The notes: generated from the sequence alone by a model not told the origin. A stretch of DNA of 64,000 nucleotides from Trichomonas vaginalis G3 (GCF_026262505.1 NC_067206.1:23079896-23143895); one strand, 5' to 3'. Positions 28,963 through 40,973 are shown, counted from the first letter of the stretch. Program-made: numbers and translations.

Positions 28963-29178
28963 TTATCTTAGTATCGGTTGTAGTCTTTGATAAACTTTTT
29001 CTCCTTTATTTAATACTTCTCTTATTGGGGCAGCTTTTGGTGTTATTGATTCAGCAACGTCACTAATTGCTTCTTTATTCTTAAATATCCAATTTGCTCC
29101 CTTCTTCATTGTTTCCCAAACTTTATGCGCTCCTCTTTTTACTTTATCCCACAGTTTCTTAAATATACCTGCAGCCAT
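28963..29178 (-). CDS. Amphipathic cationic small protein (71 residues), left arm
   Basis: It starts MAAGIFKKLWDKVKRGAHKV, a strongly amphipathic cationic helix, then WETMKKGANWIFKNKEAISD and a second helix. It shares the MAAG-FKKLWD opening with the convergent 78-residue protein, so the two are probably paralogues. A membrane-active virion role is a reasonable guess. Whole in all three copies. Confidence 0.6.
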   Translation of the reverse strand: MAAGIFKKLWDKVKRGAHKVWETMKKGANWIFKNKEAISDVAESITPKAAPIREVLNKGEKVYQRLQPILR

Positions 29179-29247
29179 AGTTGATTATTTCATTAAAATT
29201 AAAAATTCATTTTCATCTTTTAATTTTGATTTTTTATTTATTAATAA

Positions 29248-30888
29248 ATGACGACTAACTATTTGGTGCCAAACACTAAACCGATTAATGGAAATGTGTT
29301 TCATTCATTTGAAAAGATAAATGAAATATTCACAAAGAATGACGGTAGAAGATATTATAGAGAACTTGAAAGTTCATGCTATGACTCTGATGCTCCATAT
29401 TTTGATGATAAACAAACTCATTTAAGAATTACAAATCCGGCTCATGATGTGAACCAATTAGGTGACACATATATTAAACGCAAAGTTAAAGTAACTCTAG
29501 TTTCAAATAAAGCTTTCACATGCGATGCCGCTTTTAAATGCATGCGTTTATTCGTTGGTTACAAATCATCAAATCAAAGCTTTAAACAATTAGAAGTAGA
29601 AACCGAAAGAGGTGATGCCGGTTATCTTCAGATGGATTGCGCCCGTGAATCTTTCGCATTTGCAACATATAAACCAAAATCAGAAAGGAAAGTTAAAAAG
29701 TTTGTTCATTCGTTATATAATAATGTTCAAAAATATGATAACTCAGTATGTGGTAAATATATTGACCCTTCAGAAGTTTTCAAGAACGCAAATGAAGAAG
29801 TTGATATCACTTTTGATATGATTATTCCGGTAAATGATTTGTTAGCATTTCAGGCGTTTGATGATTATCCTAAATCATTTGGTGAAATCATTCTTAAATA
29901 TTATGTTTTCAGGGATACTTTAGTATTTTGTCAGGTTGACCCGTTAAGAGTTGCTGATTTACAAAATTACGTTTATGAAAAGATAACTGATGAAAATTAT
30001 GAAAAGATTATGAATCATGTTTATAAATATGATCGCAAATTCCAACAAATCGGACTTCCTGCCAAATTAATTACAAGCTTAGCCGCTACATCTGCTGACG
30101 CAACAGTTGATAACGTTATTATTTCATGCACAAAGATGGAAGTTTTAGAGGATAAATGTATTACACCAGGATACGGTTTAATTGAAGAATCAATTAAAGC
30201 AATACCACGTTTATTCAGTAAGGAAGATCCATTCATGATTCCAGCTCAACATATTGACGTTCGTTCACTAAATGGAGGTTGCATCACTCCTGAAGGTATC
30301 AGCTCAGATTTCTCATACGCTCTTCATAACGTTACAGATGTTGTGTTAGCATTTCCGAAGAATGCAATGCAAAGAACGGTTTTAGAAAATCCAATGCTTC
30401 GAGGTCTTCAGGTCACTATAGATTCCAGAAACTTCCCCGATCAAGCGATGACCACAGTGGGTGACATATTCTTTACACGTATGCTTCAAGCTTCTGATTT
30501 AGACGGAGTGAATGAATGCACAGAAGAATACGAGGACTCATTAACTAGACCACTGAATGATGATGATGGTACGCCATTAGCTAGAACATGGAAAGACCAA
30601 ACTTCATTCTTATGCACTATTCCAGTTCAACGTGATGGAGCGGGTATATTCTTTGATGGATTAGAAACTTTCAACTCACAAGTTACAGTACAAGTGAAAG
30701 CTTATCCAATCATTCAGGGTGTAAATGACACTTACTGTTCAAAGGTGACAAATCCTCCTCAGGTTTGGTTTACTAGGACTACGTATTGGACATGGACACC
30801 GGACGAAGGTTTGAAATATCATCCAACAGGTACACCACCACAGTATAGAAGTTCATATGATGAAATATTGATGAATAGAAATGTTTAA
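29248..30888 (+). CDS. Major capsid protein candidate (546 residues), left arm
   Basis: The largest family II virion-type protein, whole here and in the two other copies. I recognise no signature outright. The call rests on length (about 550), beta-rich composition with regularly spaced strands, position directly upstream of the packaging ATPase and penton-like genes (the morphogenetic order of Polintons), and the strongest purifying conservation in the window. A double jelly-roll fold is the expectation. The leader is TTTTTATTTATTAATAA before ATG. Confidence 0.6.
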   Translation: MTTNYLVPNTKPINGNVFHSFEKINEIFTKNDGRRYYRELESSCYDSDAPYFDDKQTHLRITNPAHDVNQLGDTYIKRKVKVTLVSNKAFTCDAAFKCMRLFVGYKSSNQSFKQLEVETERGDAGYLQMDCARESFAFATYKPKSERKVKKFVHSLYNNVQKYDNSVCGKYIDPSEVFKNANEEVDITFDMIIPVNDLLAFQAFDDYPKSFGEIILKYYVFRDTLVFCQVDPLRVADLQNYVYEKITDENYEKIMNHVYKYDRKFQQIGLPAKLITSLAATSADATVDNVIISCTKMEVLEDKCITPGYGLIEESIKAIPRLFSKEDPFMIPAQHIDVRSLNGGCITPEGISSDFSYALHNVTDVVLAFPKNAMQRTVLENPMLRGLQVTIDSRNFPDQAMTTVGDIFFTRMLQASDLDGVNECTEEYEDSLTRPLNDDDGTPLARTWKDQTSFLCTIPVQRDGAGIFFDGLETFNSQVTVQVKAYPIIQGVNDTYCSKVTNPPQVWFTRTTYWTWTPDEGLKYHPTGTPPQYRSSYDEILMNRNV

Positions 30889-30912
30889 AATTATAAATTT
30901 ATTTTTGATTAA

Positions 30913-31740
30913 ATGGATTTAAATTCATCCACCCCTTATGAAGAATTAGCGGGAGTATATAATACATACGTGGATGATATGATTAATGAAGCATTGAGTG
31001 ATAATAGAAATAATCTCTCAAAGGAAAAATTAATGAAAATTACATATTCTGAATGTTACTTAAATTCAATCACTGCAGCAATTGGTAAACAGAATAAAGG
31101 TAAAACATTAACGATATTAAAACAAATTATCATTATTGCTAACACTTCCCCCTATTCACATGTGTTAATTTATATCAACCGTTCAGGTTCACCTTCAGAT
31201 GATACATTTGAATCTTTAAAGCATTTAATCAAAATTCCAATTATTTATTTATCACAAGAAGAAGCAGAAGATTATTTAAAAAACTTTTTAATGTATAAAG
31301 AATTATATAATACAATCAAGAAGCAAGGATTAGAGGATAAAATTATTGATAAACAACGGGATGAATTATTTGAAACACTTTCTATTTCAAATTTTGATAG
31401 AGAATTTTTGCATTCACTCATTTTTCTAGATGATGCAGTGAAATCAAAACTAATAACTAATGAGAAATCATATTTTAATCAGTTATTAACTCAATGTCGA
31501 CACATTCAGTGTTCATTCTTTATGGCTGTTCAATACTTCAAAGCATTAAGCACAAACATTAAATCAAACCTGTCCACCCTTTTCATTTTCAGTGGGTTTA
31601 GTCGTCAACAGTTGAACGTTATGCTTTATCAAGTGAATTTACCAATGAGCATTAATGAACTTTACACACAATATCAGCAATTAGGAGAATATGGAAAAAT
31701 AATAGTTGATTTAAATAAAGGAAGTGTTAAATTTGATTAA
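30913..31740 (+). CDS. Packaging ATPase (A32/FtsK-HerA-like), left arm
   Basis: A 275-residue P-loop ATPase. Walker A is IGKQNKGKT (57-65) and Walker B is SLIFLDDA (168-175). A downstream block, CRHIQCSFFMAVQYFKAL, resembles the arginine/glutamine sensor region of viral genome-packaging ATPases of the A32 type. It lies 24 bp after the capsid candidate, as in Polintons and virophages. It would pump element DNA into capsids. The left-arm copy looks whole. Confidence 0.72.
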   Translation: MDLNSSTPYEELAGVYNTYVDDMINEALSDNRNNLSKEKLMKITYSECYLNSITAAIGKQNKGKTLTILKQIIIIANTSPYSHVLIYINRSGSPSDDTFESLKHLIKIPIIYLSQEEAEDYLKNFLMYKELYNTIKKQGLEDKIIDKQRDELFETLSISNFDREFLHSLIFLDDAVKSKLITNEKSYFNQLLTQCRHIQCSFFMAVQYFKALSTNIKSNLSTLFIFSGFSRQQLNVMLYQVNLPMSINELYTQYQQLGEYGKIIVDLNKGSVKFD

Positions 31741-31780
31741 CTTTTTATAATTAATTTTTATTTTTTATTTATAATTAAAC

Positions 31781-32679
31781 ATGACAGAAATAGCAAATCT
31801 TCTACAGGTTCCATTAAAACAAGGGACAAACAAAAAGGGTGCATATAATAGAACTATGAAAGTTCCAGACGGAATGAAAGAATTAGTCCACATTGTTGCC
31901 GGTCTTCAAAAGGATGTTAAACAAATGAGAAACGTTTTAACATTACCAGAAGCTCAAGCATATGCCAAACGTCATGGTCCAAATTGGGAAGCACATGAAG
32001 CAGACATTACAGGACCAAATGGAAAGCCTGATGGAATAAATGAAGTCTTTGTTACTGATGGTCAAGGAAATATTAAAGTCATAAATGGGTATAAATTAAC
32101 AATGACGGATTATCCTAAACGTAAAGCATATAATGAACGTTATCCTATGAAATTTGATGTAAATGGAAAAGCTGTTAAACAACATATCGGAGACAGTAAA
32201 GATGGACCAACTCTTTCATACCGTCATAATCCATATTCTTATTTCAATGAAGAATTAAACGCTATTGAAGAAGGACCAAACGGATTACCTCAATATGTTA
32301 ATCAGTTTGATGGTCAATATGCAAATTTGAGACCTGAAATTCCAGCTAAGAAATTCTTTAAAGTTGCTTTATTCGATCCAGTGTTCAATGAACAGAAAGA
32401 AGCAATGAAAGCAGAATTTAAACCAATTAAAGGGAAAGAATTTCTTCATCTTCACTTTCAGAAGCGTTCAAGGAATTGATAAAGAAACCACTTTATTCTC
32501 AACAAGGTTATAACTTTGATTTAATTAAAGAAAGTGATAGACGTAAATTAGAAAAATCAGATGGTTTTAAGAATGCATGTAATGAAATGATTAAAGATAT
32601 TGTAAATGATAAAATAAGACTGGAAGAAACTCAAATCATTATCAATAACATAATTGGTGCAGTTACAAAGAAAGTATAA
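31781..32679 (+). pseudogene. 299-residue family II protein gene, left arm, broken
   Basis: Copy of the gene that is whole at 46985-47884 and 58662-59561. It contains the [19 protein letters not shown] segment and a charged C-terminal helical region. Function unknown. Broken in this arm. Confidence 0.6.
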
Positions 32680-32761
32680 GCAAACAAGGATGAACCTTGG
32701 GATATTACCGTAACAACTAAATAAAACTTTAAATATATTTTTCTTTTTTTTTTCAATTATA

Positions 32762-33461
32762 ATGAGAAGACGTTTCACAAGTCAAAAGAACACTAACGCA
32801 AAGCAGAGATTACGGTTGGTTATAACGTAAATGATGATAAATCACGAATTATTCAAAATGTTAAAGTTAATGTTAGCCCCGAATTAACAAGGTCAGCAAC
32901 ACAGTCCAATTTATTAACTCGTGACTTACCGAAGAATGAGGAGAATGAAGAAAACCATGAGAATGGAGACCCAATCATTTTTATCTGAACCCGGTAAAGA
33001 ACCTGTTGAAATTCCCACTTATCCAACATACCCCCGCCTCTTTCATCAAACATCGAGAACCAGGAATCTACGATTCCAGTCGCAATGCGCCATATAAAGT
33101 AGACATTAATTCTGAATTAATGAAAATTTACCGTGATATAATAATTAATAATTATGATTCAATAATAAATTTAATTGACCAATCTGGTTTAATTATTTTA
33201 CCTTATGAATCATTAATTCACATTATCGCCATTCTTTTGTGATGTTCAAGATTCAGACGTTAAGATTCAATTTTCATAGATGATGAGGTTTCATGCTGCG
33301 GAACAGTTGCAAAAATAAATCCTATAAAGGATATTAGCACATTAAGATATCAAAGAACGGAGCAACAACTGAACTACATTTAACTTATAATAACATATAC
33401 AATAAAATAGTTGATGAATATAAAAATATCACTTGAAAAATTCTTTGTTAAGACTATTTAA
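32762..33461 (+). pseudogene. 222-residue family II protein gene, left arm, broken
   Basis: Copy of 59594-60262. It contains a 30 bp double-hairpin insert (33062-33091) that the II-C copy lacks. Fossil, broken. Confidence 0.6.
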
Positions 33462-33936
33462 TATTCAAGCATTAACATTATCGAATAATAATCCTTTGAA
33501 TCATAATCAATAATAATTGACCTTTCACCAGTTTCTATCATTTGTTTTATTTCTTTTGTTCCCCACTATCCGGATCGGTCATTGTAATTGTTTTTGTTAT
33601 AGTATCAGCTTTATCTTTAACTTCAATCTTTTTTCCATCAGGATATTTAAACCAAAATTCCAAAAATTCGATATTGTCAATCTGTTCATTTTTAATCTAT
33701 CAATTACATTTTTAATACCATCTGAAAATCTTATGAAATGGTCATTATATGGGTTTTGATTGAACTAAATTTGAATGAAGTGAAATATAACCCGATGATG
33801 AATATGACATCGACTCATATTTTCTGAAAACACTAAAATTTATAACATGAATGAATTTCTTATTCGTTGAATTTATGAATTCTTGAGGTAATCTTATTCT
33901 AGTTTTATTTATCACTGGAAAATAACGCTTTACCAT
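33458..33936 (-). pseudogene. 159-residue penton-like gene, left arm, broken
   Basis: Copy of 45724-46203 and 60259-60738, convergent with the preceding gene. Fossil, broken. Confidence 0.6.
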
Positions 33937-33954
33937 ATTTTAATCGTAATAAAA

Positions 33955-34667
33955 ATGTCAATTATCAATATTATTTCGAATAATAGCTGTGAATTAAATT
34001 TAACAGTTAGCGGAATTTATAATGTTACTCTCGTTTCTGTGAGTGGTAAATTTAATTCCATTCTTTTAGACCCTTCAGATTATATATCATTTATTAAAGA
34101 TGACCATGAAAAAACGTATGATATGTATATAAATAATGTGATAACGAAATGGATATTAACACGATTTTAAGTTATTTAAATGAATCATTTATCGTATGGT
34201 ATGAAGAAAATTTTAAATCAAAACCTGATAAACTTTTTTGAACTTGATGAAATAAATAACCTTATTAAATTTCCGCTGAAAATTAAATTTTGTACTCCTC
34301 ATCTTCGTTCATTGTTGGGGATATTAAATTTTGAAAAAGATGTTGGGGATGTGTTTGTATTCTGACACTGGTTCCAAATTTCATTTTAATCAAATGTGAT
34401 AAAGTTAATACCCCAATGAGATTTTCACATCAAACATTAGACCCTAACTCTTACCCATCAATACAAAACATTTTATCCATCAACTTAAACACATTTTCTT
34501 TATCATATCCGTTTCAATTATCCGGGAATTCATTTATTCTTCATTCAAAAGATTTATCAAATATTAAATTTAGAATAACTGACCTATTTGATTGTGATTT
34601 AGAATTCATGAATGAAATATTATGGCAATTTCAAATAGAAAAAATAGCTGATGAGATAACAGATTAA
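33955..34667 (+). pseudogene. 236-residue minor capsid candidate gene, left arm, broken
   Basis: Copy of the whole gene at 44994-45704, starting MSIINIISNNSCELNL. It shares a divergent AT-rich promoter with the penton-like gene. Fossil, broken. Confidence 0.6.
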
Positions 34668-34691
34668 ATATTTTTTTTTAAATCATAATAA

Positions 34692-35744
34692 ATGATTAAA
34701 CAACAGCAACCACAACAACTTAAGGCACAAAGCACCCAGGTCCCTCAGACCATTACATACGCCATATATGCATATAATTCAAAGACGGCAGAACAAACGC
34801 AAAGGTTGAAATATGGAGATTTGGAGATAGTATTGAAAAATGAACATTTCGAATTCGTTTGCAAAGGTGGTGCAGTGATATCAAATATAAAAGAATTTTA
34901 TTTATGAATTCAAAAATTAAAGGAATAACGGATGATATAACATCAATTCCACCAGAAGAACAGAGATATTACGCATTAAATGCATTTCCTAAAGTTTTGA
35001 AATATTGGAAGATTTAATTTAAATGAGGAATAGAAGGTTTCCTAAATGACATAATGAAGAAAGCAGATAAGGAATATGTGGTTAGTGAATTAAATAAGAA
35101 GGCAAATTTGGTTTACGTTGATGAAAAAGATAAAAAATTAAAGAAATGGTTGAATGGTATCATGAATGGACATTGGAGACTTTTAAAGTTAAAGCTGATA
35201 CAGAATGGGTTTCAGGATGTTTAGACCTTAAAGCAGATAAAACTTATGTTGATGAAAATTATGCAAAGAAGTCGGAAGTAAATGATGTGATTACAAGCAT
35301 GAAAAAATGAAAATACTTCAAACATTATATCCTGTTGGTTCTATTTATACATCAATGAACTCAACAAATCCATCAACAGTTTTAGGTTTTGGTACGTGGA
35401 AGCAGATTGTAGATAAATTCTTATACTGTGCTAGATATTCAAAGCAAACAGGAGGTTCGAAGAAAATTAAAGAAGCAAACCTTCCACCGCACACTCATAC
35501 AGGAACTACAAACTTTTCTGGCGACCATATACACTCATTAAGAGACCACCCATTATACAACTCAGAATATGAAGTTGGCTATGACGTTTTATCTCCAGAT
35601 TATAACCATTCAGCAAAAAAGACTTTTCGACCAACTGAACCAGGAGGAAATCATGTCCATACTTTCACAACAAATCCAACAGGTTCGGGTAAAGATTATA
35701 TGCCACCATTTGTGACTGTATTCGCATGGTACCGCATTCATTGA
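34692..35744 (+). pseudogene. Family II fibre gene, left arm, broken
   Basis: Copy of the whole 351-residue fibre at 43914-44969. The collar-type C-terminal domain (YPVGSIYTSMNSTNPSTVLG to YMPPFVTVFAWYRI) is readable. Fossil, broken. Confidence 0.7.
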
Positions 35745-35865
35745 ATGAACTAAATATATTTATGTCTGTAATTAATTAGGTAATGAACTGCAGAAATAAA
35801 TGTTTACGTTAATGTTTACGAAAATTAATGATTACGTTAATGGTTTCAGGTCATTCAATAATTAA

Positions 35866-36117
35866 TTATTTTTGAAGAACTGAAGGTGTCACCATGTCAC
35901 CATGTGTCACCAGGTTATTTAACTTCTCTGAAAAAATGAGACAACATGACATTTAGACAACAACATAGGAGGATTAATGAGGAAGGCAGTTATGAATTAT
36001 TTTTGAAGAACTGAAGGTGTCACCATGTCACCATGTGTCACCAGGTTATTTAACTTCTCTGAAAAAATGAGACAACATGACATTTAGACAACAACATAAG
36101 AGGATTAATGCAAAAAT
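35866..36117. repeat. Iteron-like repeats, left arm (2 units of 131 bp)
   Basis: Two units in inverted orientation to those at 41001-41640. Each contains the GGTGTCACCATGTCACCATG core and lies next to the 3' end of the helicase gene. Confidence 0.8.
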
Positions 36118-36133
36118 AAATTCAAATCATACT

Positions 36134-38445
36134 TTATAAAGCATCATTTACAGGTATTTCATCGTCAGTAAATGAATCATCATTATCGTTTGGTTCAACC
36201 TGTTTATATAATCCTTTCATTTCTTCTTTCAAAACATAACACCATGTTTGTTTACCGTCTATTCTTATCTGTTTCCTATCACATTTATCCTTAATACTCA
36301 TTTGGAAATTCTTGTCTTTCATGTCTGATGGTTTGCAGAATAGAGCATTTTTACATATCATACCTGCACACAATTCATCATAATGTGTATTTATCCATAC
36401 ATCTAAAGGATTTGTGGATAATTCAATTAAATCTTGTTTGGCTTCAGTCATCGGTATGATTCGTACATTAAATGATGAAAGGTCGTAATTGATAAAATAT
36501 GTTAAAAGGTTATCATAAAATTCCTTAGTGCATGAATCCATTAAATTCTTGAAGTAATCAAATTGACCCTTAAATTTACCATTAACTCTTAAAACTACGT
36601 ATCTTCTGTCTCCAACTTCAATTTTGACAGGGTAAACGTTATTAGTTACGAAAATGAAGTTTGCAACGTTCTGAGCAGTTCTTCTGGGTTGATTCTTTTC
36701 ATTAATTCTAATCTCATTATCCGTAATAATTGATTTCAAAGCGTTGAAGTTTGCGAGTCTGTCTTCACCTACATTCTTGAGTTCATTAAGTACAAGAAAC
36801 ATTTTATTTTCAACAACTGAATTGAAATTACCCGTTAGCTCACTTATTTCAGTAATGTTTTTACATGAATAACCAGCGAGAAGTTCAGAAATAATGTCTG
36901 TAAATCTGTTTTTACCTGTTCCCTGAAGTCCTTTCAAAATAATTGCTGTTTCATTCTTGATTCCAGGATGTTGAATCATTGATGCAATCCAGCCGAGAAG
37001 GTATTTATACACTTCATCGTTATTATCACAAATGGCTTCTTTAATGAAATTCATAAACATCTCAATTTTTGAGTAATCAGGCTTTTCAAGAATGTTGTAT
37101 TTATAACCTTGAAACGTTGAGAAAACATCGGGGGAATCAGATTTAAAGCAAACACCCTTAACGGTTAATGAGGATAATTGATTTAGTAGTACGTCCCATG
37201 CTGTTATTGTTTTACCTTCTTCTTTAAATAATTTAATCATTTTGAGTGACTCTTTCATGTTTGATTGAAGAACAAATGATATTTGATTCATTTTATCATG
37301 AATATTATAGTCCTTTTGAATGAATATTTGTTTCCATAATCTACAAAACGGATTACACGTGATAAATCCTCAATTACTTCAGAACTGTTTTTATACCGAT
37401 GATTTTCAGCCCTGCGTCTAATATCTGTTATCAAAAACGAGTCATCAAGTTTGATATCAAATGTTATTTTTGGCTTACGTAATAAAGGTAAAACATATTC
37501 ATCATAATATTCCTTTTGATAAAGTTTTAGAATCTTCACTAAAACAAATGGAGAAGTCATTAAATGTGCATATCTACTACGTGCTTTTTCAAAATTACTT
37601 TTTGCATTTTCAGTTAAATTGCAGAAGTTATAAACGTTATCATATGCTTCATTAATTAAATGATTAGGTAACGAATTAATTGCTTGAAACAGTGTGAATA
37701 ATGTAACTTCTTTTTCTAAATTCATGTTTCCACCGTCATTATGTACTTCAAAATCACAGATGCCATCAACTATGCTCTGGGCAAGTTTATCGTCAATGTT
37801 TACATCTTTGTTTTCATTCATGATAGTCTTTATTTCTTCGTTCTTCTGTTCAACTCTTACCTTAATATTCAAATCATTTAATATATCATTCACTGTTCTG
37901 GTTAATGTTGAATCATAACTTCCATGAATGAATGAGTATGTATTGATTGGTTCTGATGCATTCTTGCGAACTCTTGAATCGGCCATAACCACTAATGAAC
38001 GCTTTGAATCATCCATTGAAGTCATGATATCGATATCATAATCATTGCAGGAATAACATTTAATCATTCTGTTCGAGGTTGAATAGAAGAAATTAGTGTT
38101 GCAATAAATGTGAAGACCTCCTGAAGCAGTTTTAACGATAACATCTTTATCCGAAAGTTTTGATAAAATATCTTTTCTAACTGTTTCTTTAAGTTCATCA
38201 TTGTATGATTTATTGATATCAACATCTATAATCGTTAAATTTGAAATTTTATTTACTAATAAAGCCATACCAGTTTTCCTTCCTCTTCCTCCATCATGTT
38301 TGAGGTAGTTATGTAAATCAATCTTGTTTTCACCAATTCTTTCGTTGAGGGTTTTAGTTTCTGCCACAACTAATTCCTCAGCTAATGAATCAATAACTTG
38401 TTCATCAGAAATGATAAAGTTGCTGTTGTTGTTTGTTGCTGTCAT
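36134..38445 (-). pseudogene. PrimPol-SF3 helicase gene, left arm, broken
   Basis: The inverted counterpart of the whole gene at 38661-40973. Both the primase-type and helicase-type halves are readable. Fossil, broken. Confidence 0.75.
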
Positions 38446-38495
38446 TTATATAGGAATAAAAAAATAAAAATAATTTTAAAACTAACTTTATTTTT

Positions 38496-38610
38496 GGACT
38501 GCATCAAATTTTCTCCTATGTTGTTGTCTAAATGTCATGTTGTCTCATTTTTTCAGAGAAGTTAAATAACCTGGTGACACATGGTGACATGGTGACACCT
38601 TCAGTTCTTC
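38496..38610. other. Asymmetric spacer at the palindrome centre
   Basis: 115 bp that is not mirrored. It is most of one iteron unit (ATGTTGTTGTCTAAATGTC through the GGTGACACATGGTGACATGG core) in the same orientation as the right-arm array, flanked by the inverted AAAAATAAAGTTAG sequence. It would be the loop if the arms paired. Confidence 0.8.
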
Positions 38611-38660
38611 AAAAATAAAGTTAGTTTTAAAATTATTTTTATTTTTTTATTCCTATATAA

Positions 38661-40973
38661 ATGACAGCAACAAACAACAACAGCAACTTTATCATTTCTG
38701 ATGAACAAGTTATTGATTCATTAGCTGAGGAATTAGTTGTGGCAGAAACTAAAACCCTCAACGAAAGAATTGGTGAAAACAAGATTGATTTACATAACTA
38801 CCTCAAACATGATGGAGGAAGAGGAAGGAAAACTGGTATGGCTTTATTAGTAAATAAAATTTCAAATTTAACGATTATAGATGTTGATATCAATAAATCA
38901 TACAATGATGAACTTAAAGAAACAGTTAGAAAAGATATTTTATCAAAACTTTCGGATAAAGATGTTATCGTTAAAACTGCTTCAGGAGGTCTTCACATTT
39001 ATTGCAACACTAATTTCTTCTATTCAACCTCGAACAGAATGATTAAATGTTATTCCTGCAATGATTATGATATCGATATCATGACTTCAATGGATGATTC
39101 AAAGCGTTCATTAGTGGTTATGGCCGATTCAAGAGTTCGCAAGAATGCATCAGAACCAATCAATACATACTCATTCATTCATGGAAGTTATGATTCAACA
39201 TTAACCAGAACAGTGAATGATATATTAAATGATTTGAATATTAAGGTAAGAGTTGAACAGAAGAACGAAGAAATAAAGACTATCATGAATGAAAACAAAG
39301 ATGTAAACATTGACGATAAACTTGCCCAGAGCATAGTTGATGGCATCTGTGATTTTGAAGTACATAATGACGGTGGAAACATGAATTTAGAAAAAGAAGT
39401 TACATTATTCACACTGTTTCAAGCAATTAATTCGTTACCTAATCATTTAATTAATGAAGCATATGATAACGTTTATAACTTCTGCAATTTAACTGAAAAT
39501 GCAAAAAGTAATTTTGAAAAAGCACGTAGTAGATATGCACATTTAATGACTTCTCCATTTGTTTTAGTGAAGATTCTAAAACTTTATCAAAAGGAATATT
39601 ATGATGAATATGTTTTACCTTTATTACGTAAGCCAAAAATAACATTTGATATCAAACTTGATGACTCGTTTTTGATAACAGATATTAGACGCAGGGCTGA
39701 AAATCATCGGTATAAAAACAGTTCTGAAGTAATTGAGGATTTATCACGTGTAATCCGTTTTGTAGATTATGGAAACAAATACTTCATTCAAAAGGACTAT
39801 AATATTCATGATAAAATGAATCAAATATCATTTGTTCTTCAATCAAACATGAAAGAGTCACTCAAAATGATTAAATTATTTAAAGAAGAAGGTAAAACAA
39901 TAACAGCATGGGACGTACTACTAAATCAATTATCCTCATTAACCGTTAAGGGTGTTTGCTTTAAATCTGATTCCCCCGATGTTTTCTCAACGTTTCAAGG
40001 TTATAAATACAACATTCTTGAAAAGCCTGATTACTCAAAAATTGAGATGTTTATGAATTTCATTAAAGAAGCCATTTGTGATAATAACGATGAAGTGTAT
40101 AAATACCTTCTCGGCTGGATTGCATCAATGATTCAACATCCTGGAATCAAGAATGAAACAGCAATTATTTTGAAAGGACTTCAGGGAACAGGTAAAAACA
40201 GATTTACAGACATTATTTCTGAACTTCTCGCTGGTTATTCATGTAAAAACATTACTGAAATAAGTGAGCTAACGGGTAATTTCAATTCAGTTGTTGAAAA
40301 TAAAATGTTTCTTGTACTTAATGAACTCAAGAATGTAGGTGAAGACAGACTCGCAAACTTCAACGCTTTGAAATCAATTATTACGGATAATGAGATTAGA
40401 ACTAATGAAAAGAATCAACCCAGAAGAACTGCTCAGAACGTTGCAAACTTCATTTTCGTAACTAATAACGTTTACCCTGTCAAAATTGAAGTTGGAGACA
40501 GAAGATACGTAGTTTTAAGAGTTAATGGTAAATTTAAGGGTCAATTTGATTACTTCAAGAATTTAATGGATTCATGCACTAAGGAATTTTATGATAACCT
40601 TTTAACATATTTTATCAATTACGACCTTTCATCATTTAATGTACGAATCATACCGATGACTGAAGCCAAACAAGATTTAATTGAATTATCCACAAATCCT
40701 TTAGATGTATGGATAAATACACATTATGATGAATTGTGTGCAGGTATGATATGTAAAAATGCTCTATTCTGCAAACCATCAGACATGAAAGACAAGAATT
40801 TCCAAATGAGTATTAAGGATAAATGTGATAGGAAACAGATAAGAATAGACGGTAAACAAACATGGTGTTATGTTTTGAAAGAAGAAATGAAAGGATTATA
40901 TAAACAGGTTGAACCAAACGATAATGATGATTCATTTACTGACGATGAAATACCTGTAAATGATGCTTTATAA
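38661..40973 (+). CDS. PrimPol-SF3 helicase (D5-like replication protein)
   Basis: A 770-residue, whole-looking protein. The N-terminal half has archaeo-eukaryotic primase signatures: the metal-binding DVDIN (motif I), TASGGLHIYC (motif II, SGGxHxY) and DIDIM (motif III). The C-terminal half is a superfamily 3 helicase with Walker A LKGLQGTGKNRF (about 119-130 of that half, roughly residues 505-515 overall), Walker B-like MFLVLNELK and motif C FIFVTNN. Such primase-helicases start and drive replication in D5-type viruses, virophages and some Polinton-like viruses. It is adjacent to iteron repeats. The leader is TTTTTTTATTCCTATATAA before ATG. Confidence 0.85.
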   Translation: MTATNNNSNFIISDEQVIDSLAEELVVAETKTLNERIGENKIDLHNYLKHDGGRGRKTGMALLVNKISNLTIIDVDINKSYNDELKETVRKDILSKLSDKDVIVKTASGGLHIYCNTNFFYSTSNRMIKCYSCNDYDIDIMTSMDDSKRSLVVMADSRVRKNASEPINTYSFIHGSYDSTLTRTVNDILNDLNIKVRVEQKNEEIKTIMNENKDVNIDDKLAQSIVDGICDFEVHNDGGNMNLEKEVTLFTLFQAINSLPNHLINEAYDNVYNFCNLTENAKSNFEKARSRYAHLMTSPFVLVKILKLYQKEYYDEYVLPLLRKPKITFDIKLDDSFLITDIRRRAENHRYKNSSEVIEDLSRVIRFVDYGNKYFIQKDYNIHDKMNQISFVLQSNMKESLKMIKLFKEEGKTITAWDVLLNQLSSLTVKGVCFKSDSPDVFSTFQGYKYNILEKPDYSKIEMFMNFIKEAICDNNDEVYKYLLGWIASMIQHPGIKNETAIILKGLQGTGKNRFTDIISELLAGYSCKNITEISELTGNFNSVVENKMFLVLNELKNVGEDRLANFNALKSIITDNEIRTNEKNQPRRTAQNVANFIFVTNNVYPVKIEVGDRRYVVLRVNGKFKGQFDYFKNLMDSCTKEFYDNLLTYFINYDLSSFNVRIIPMTEAKQDLIELSTNPLDVWINTHYDELCAGMICKNALFCKPSDMKDKNFQMSIKDKCDRKQIRIDGKQTWCYVLKEEMKGLYKQVEPNDNDDSFTDDEIPVNDAL

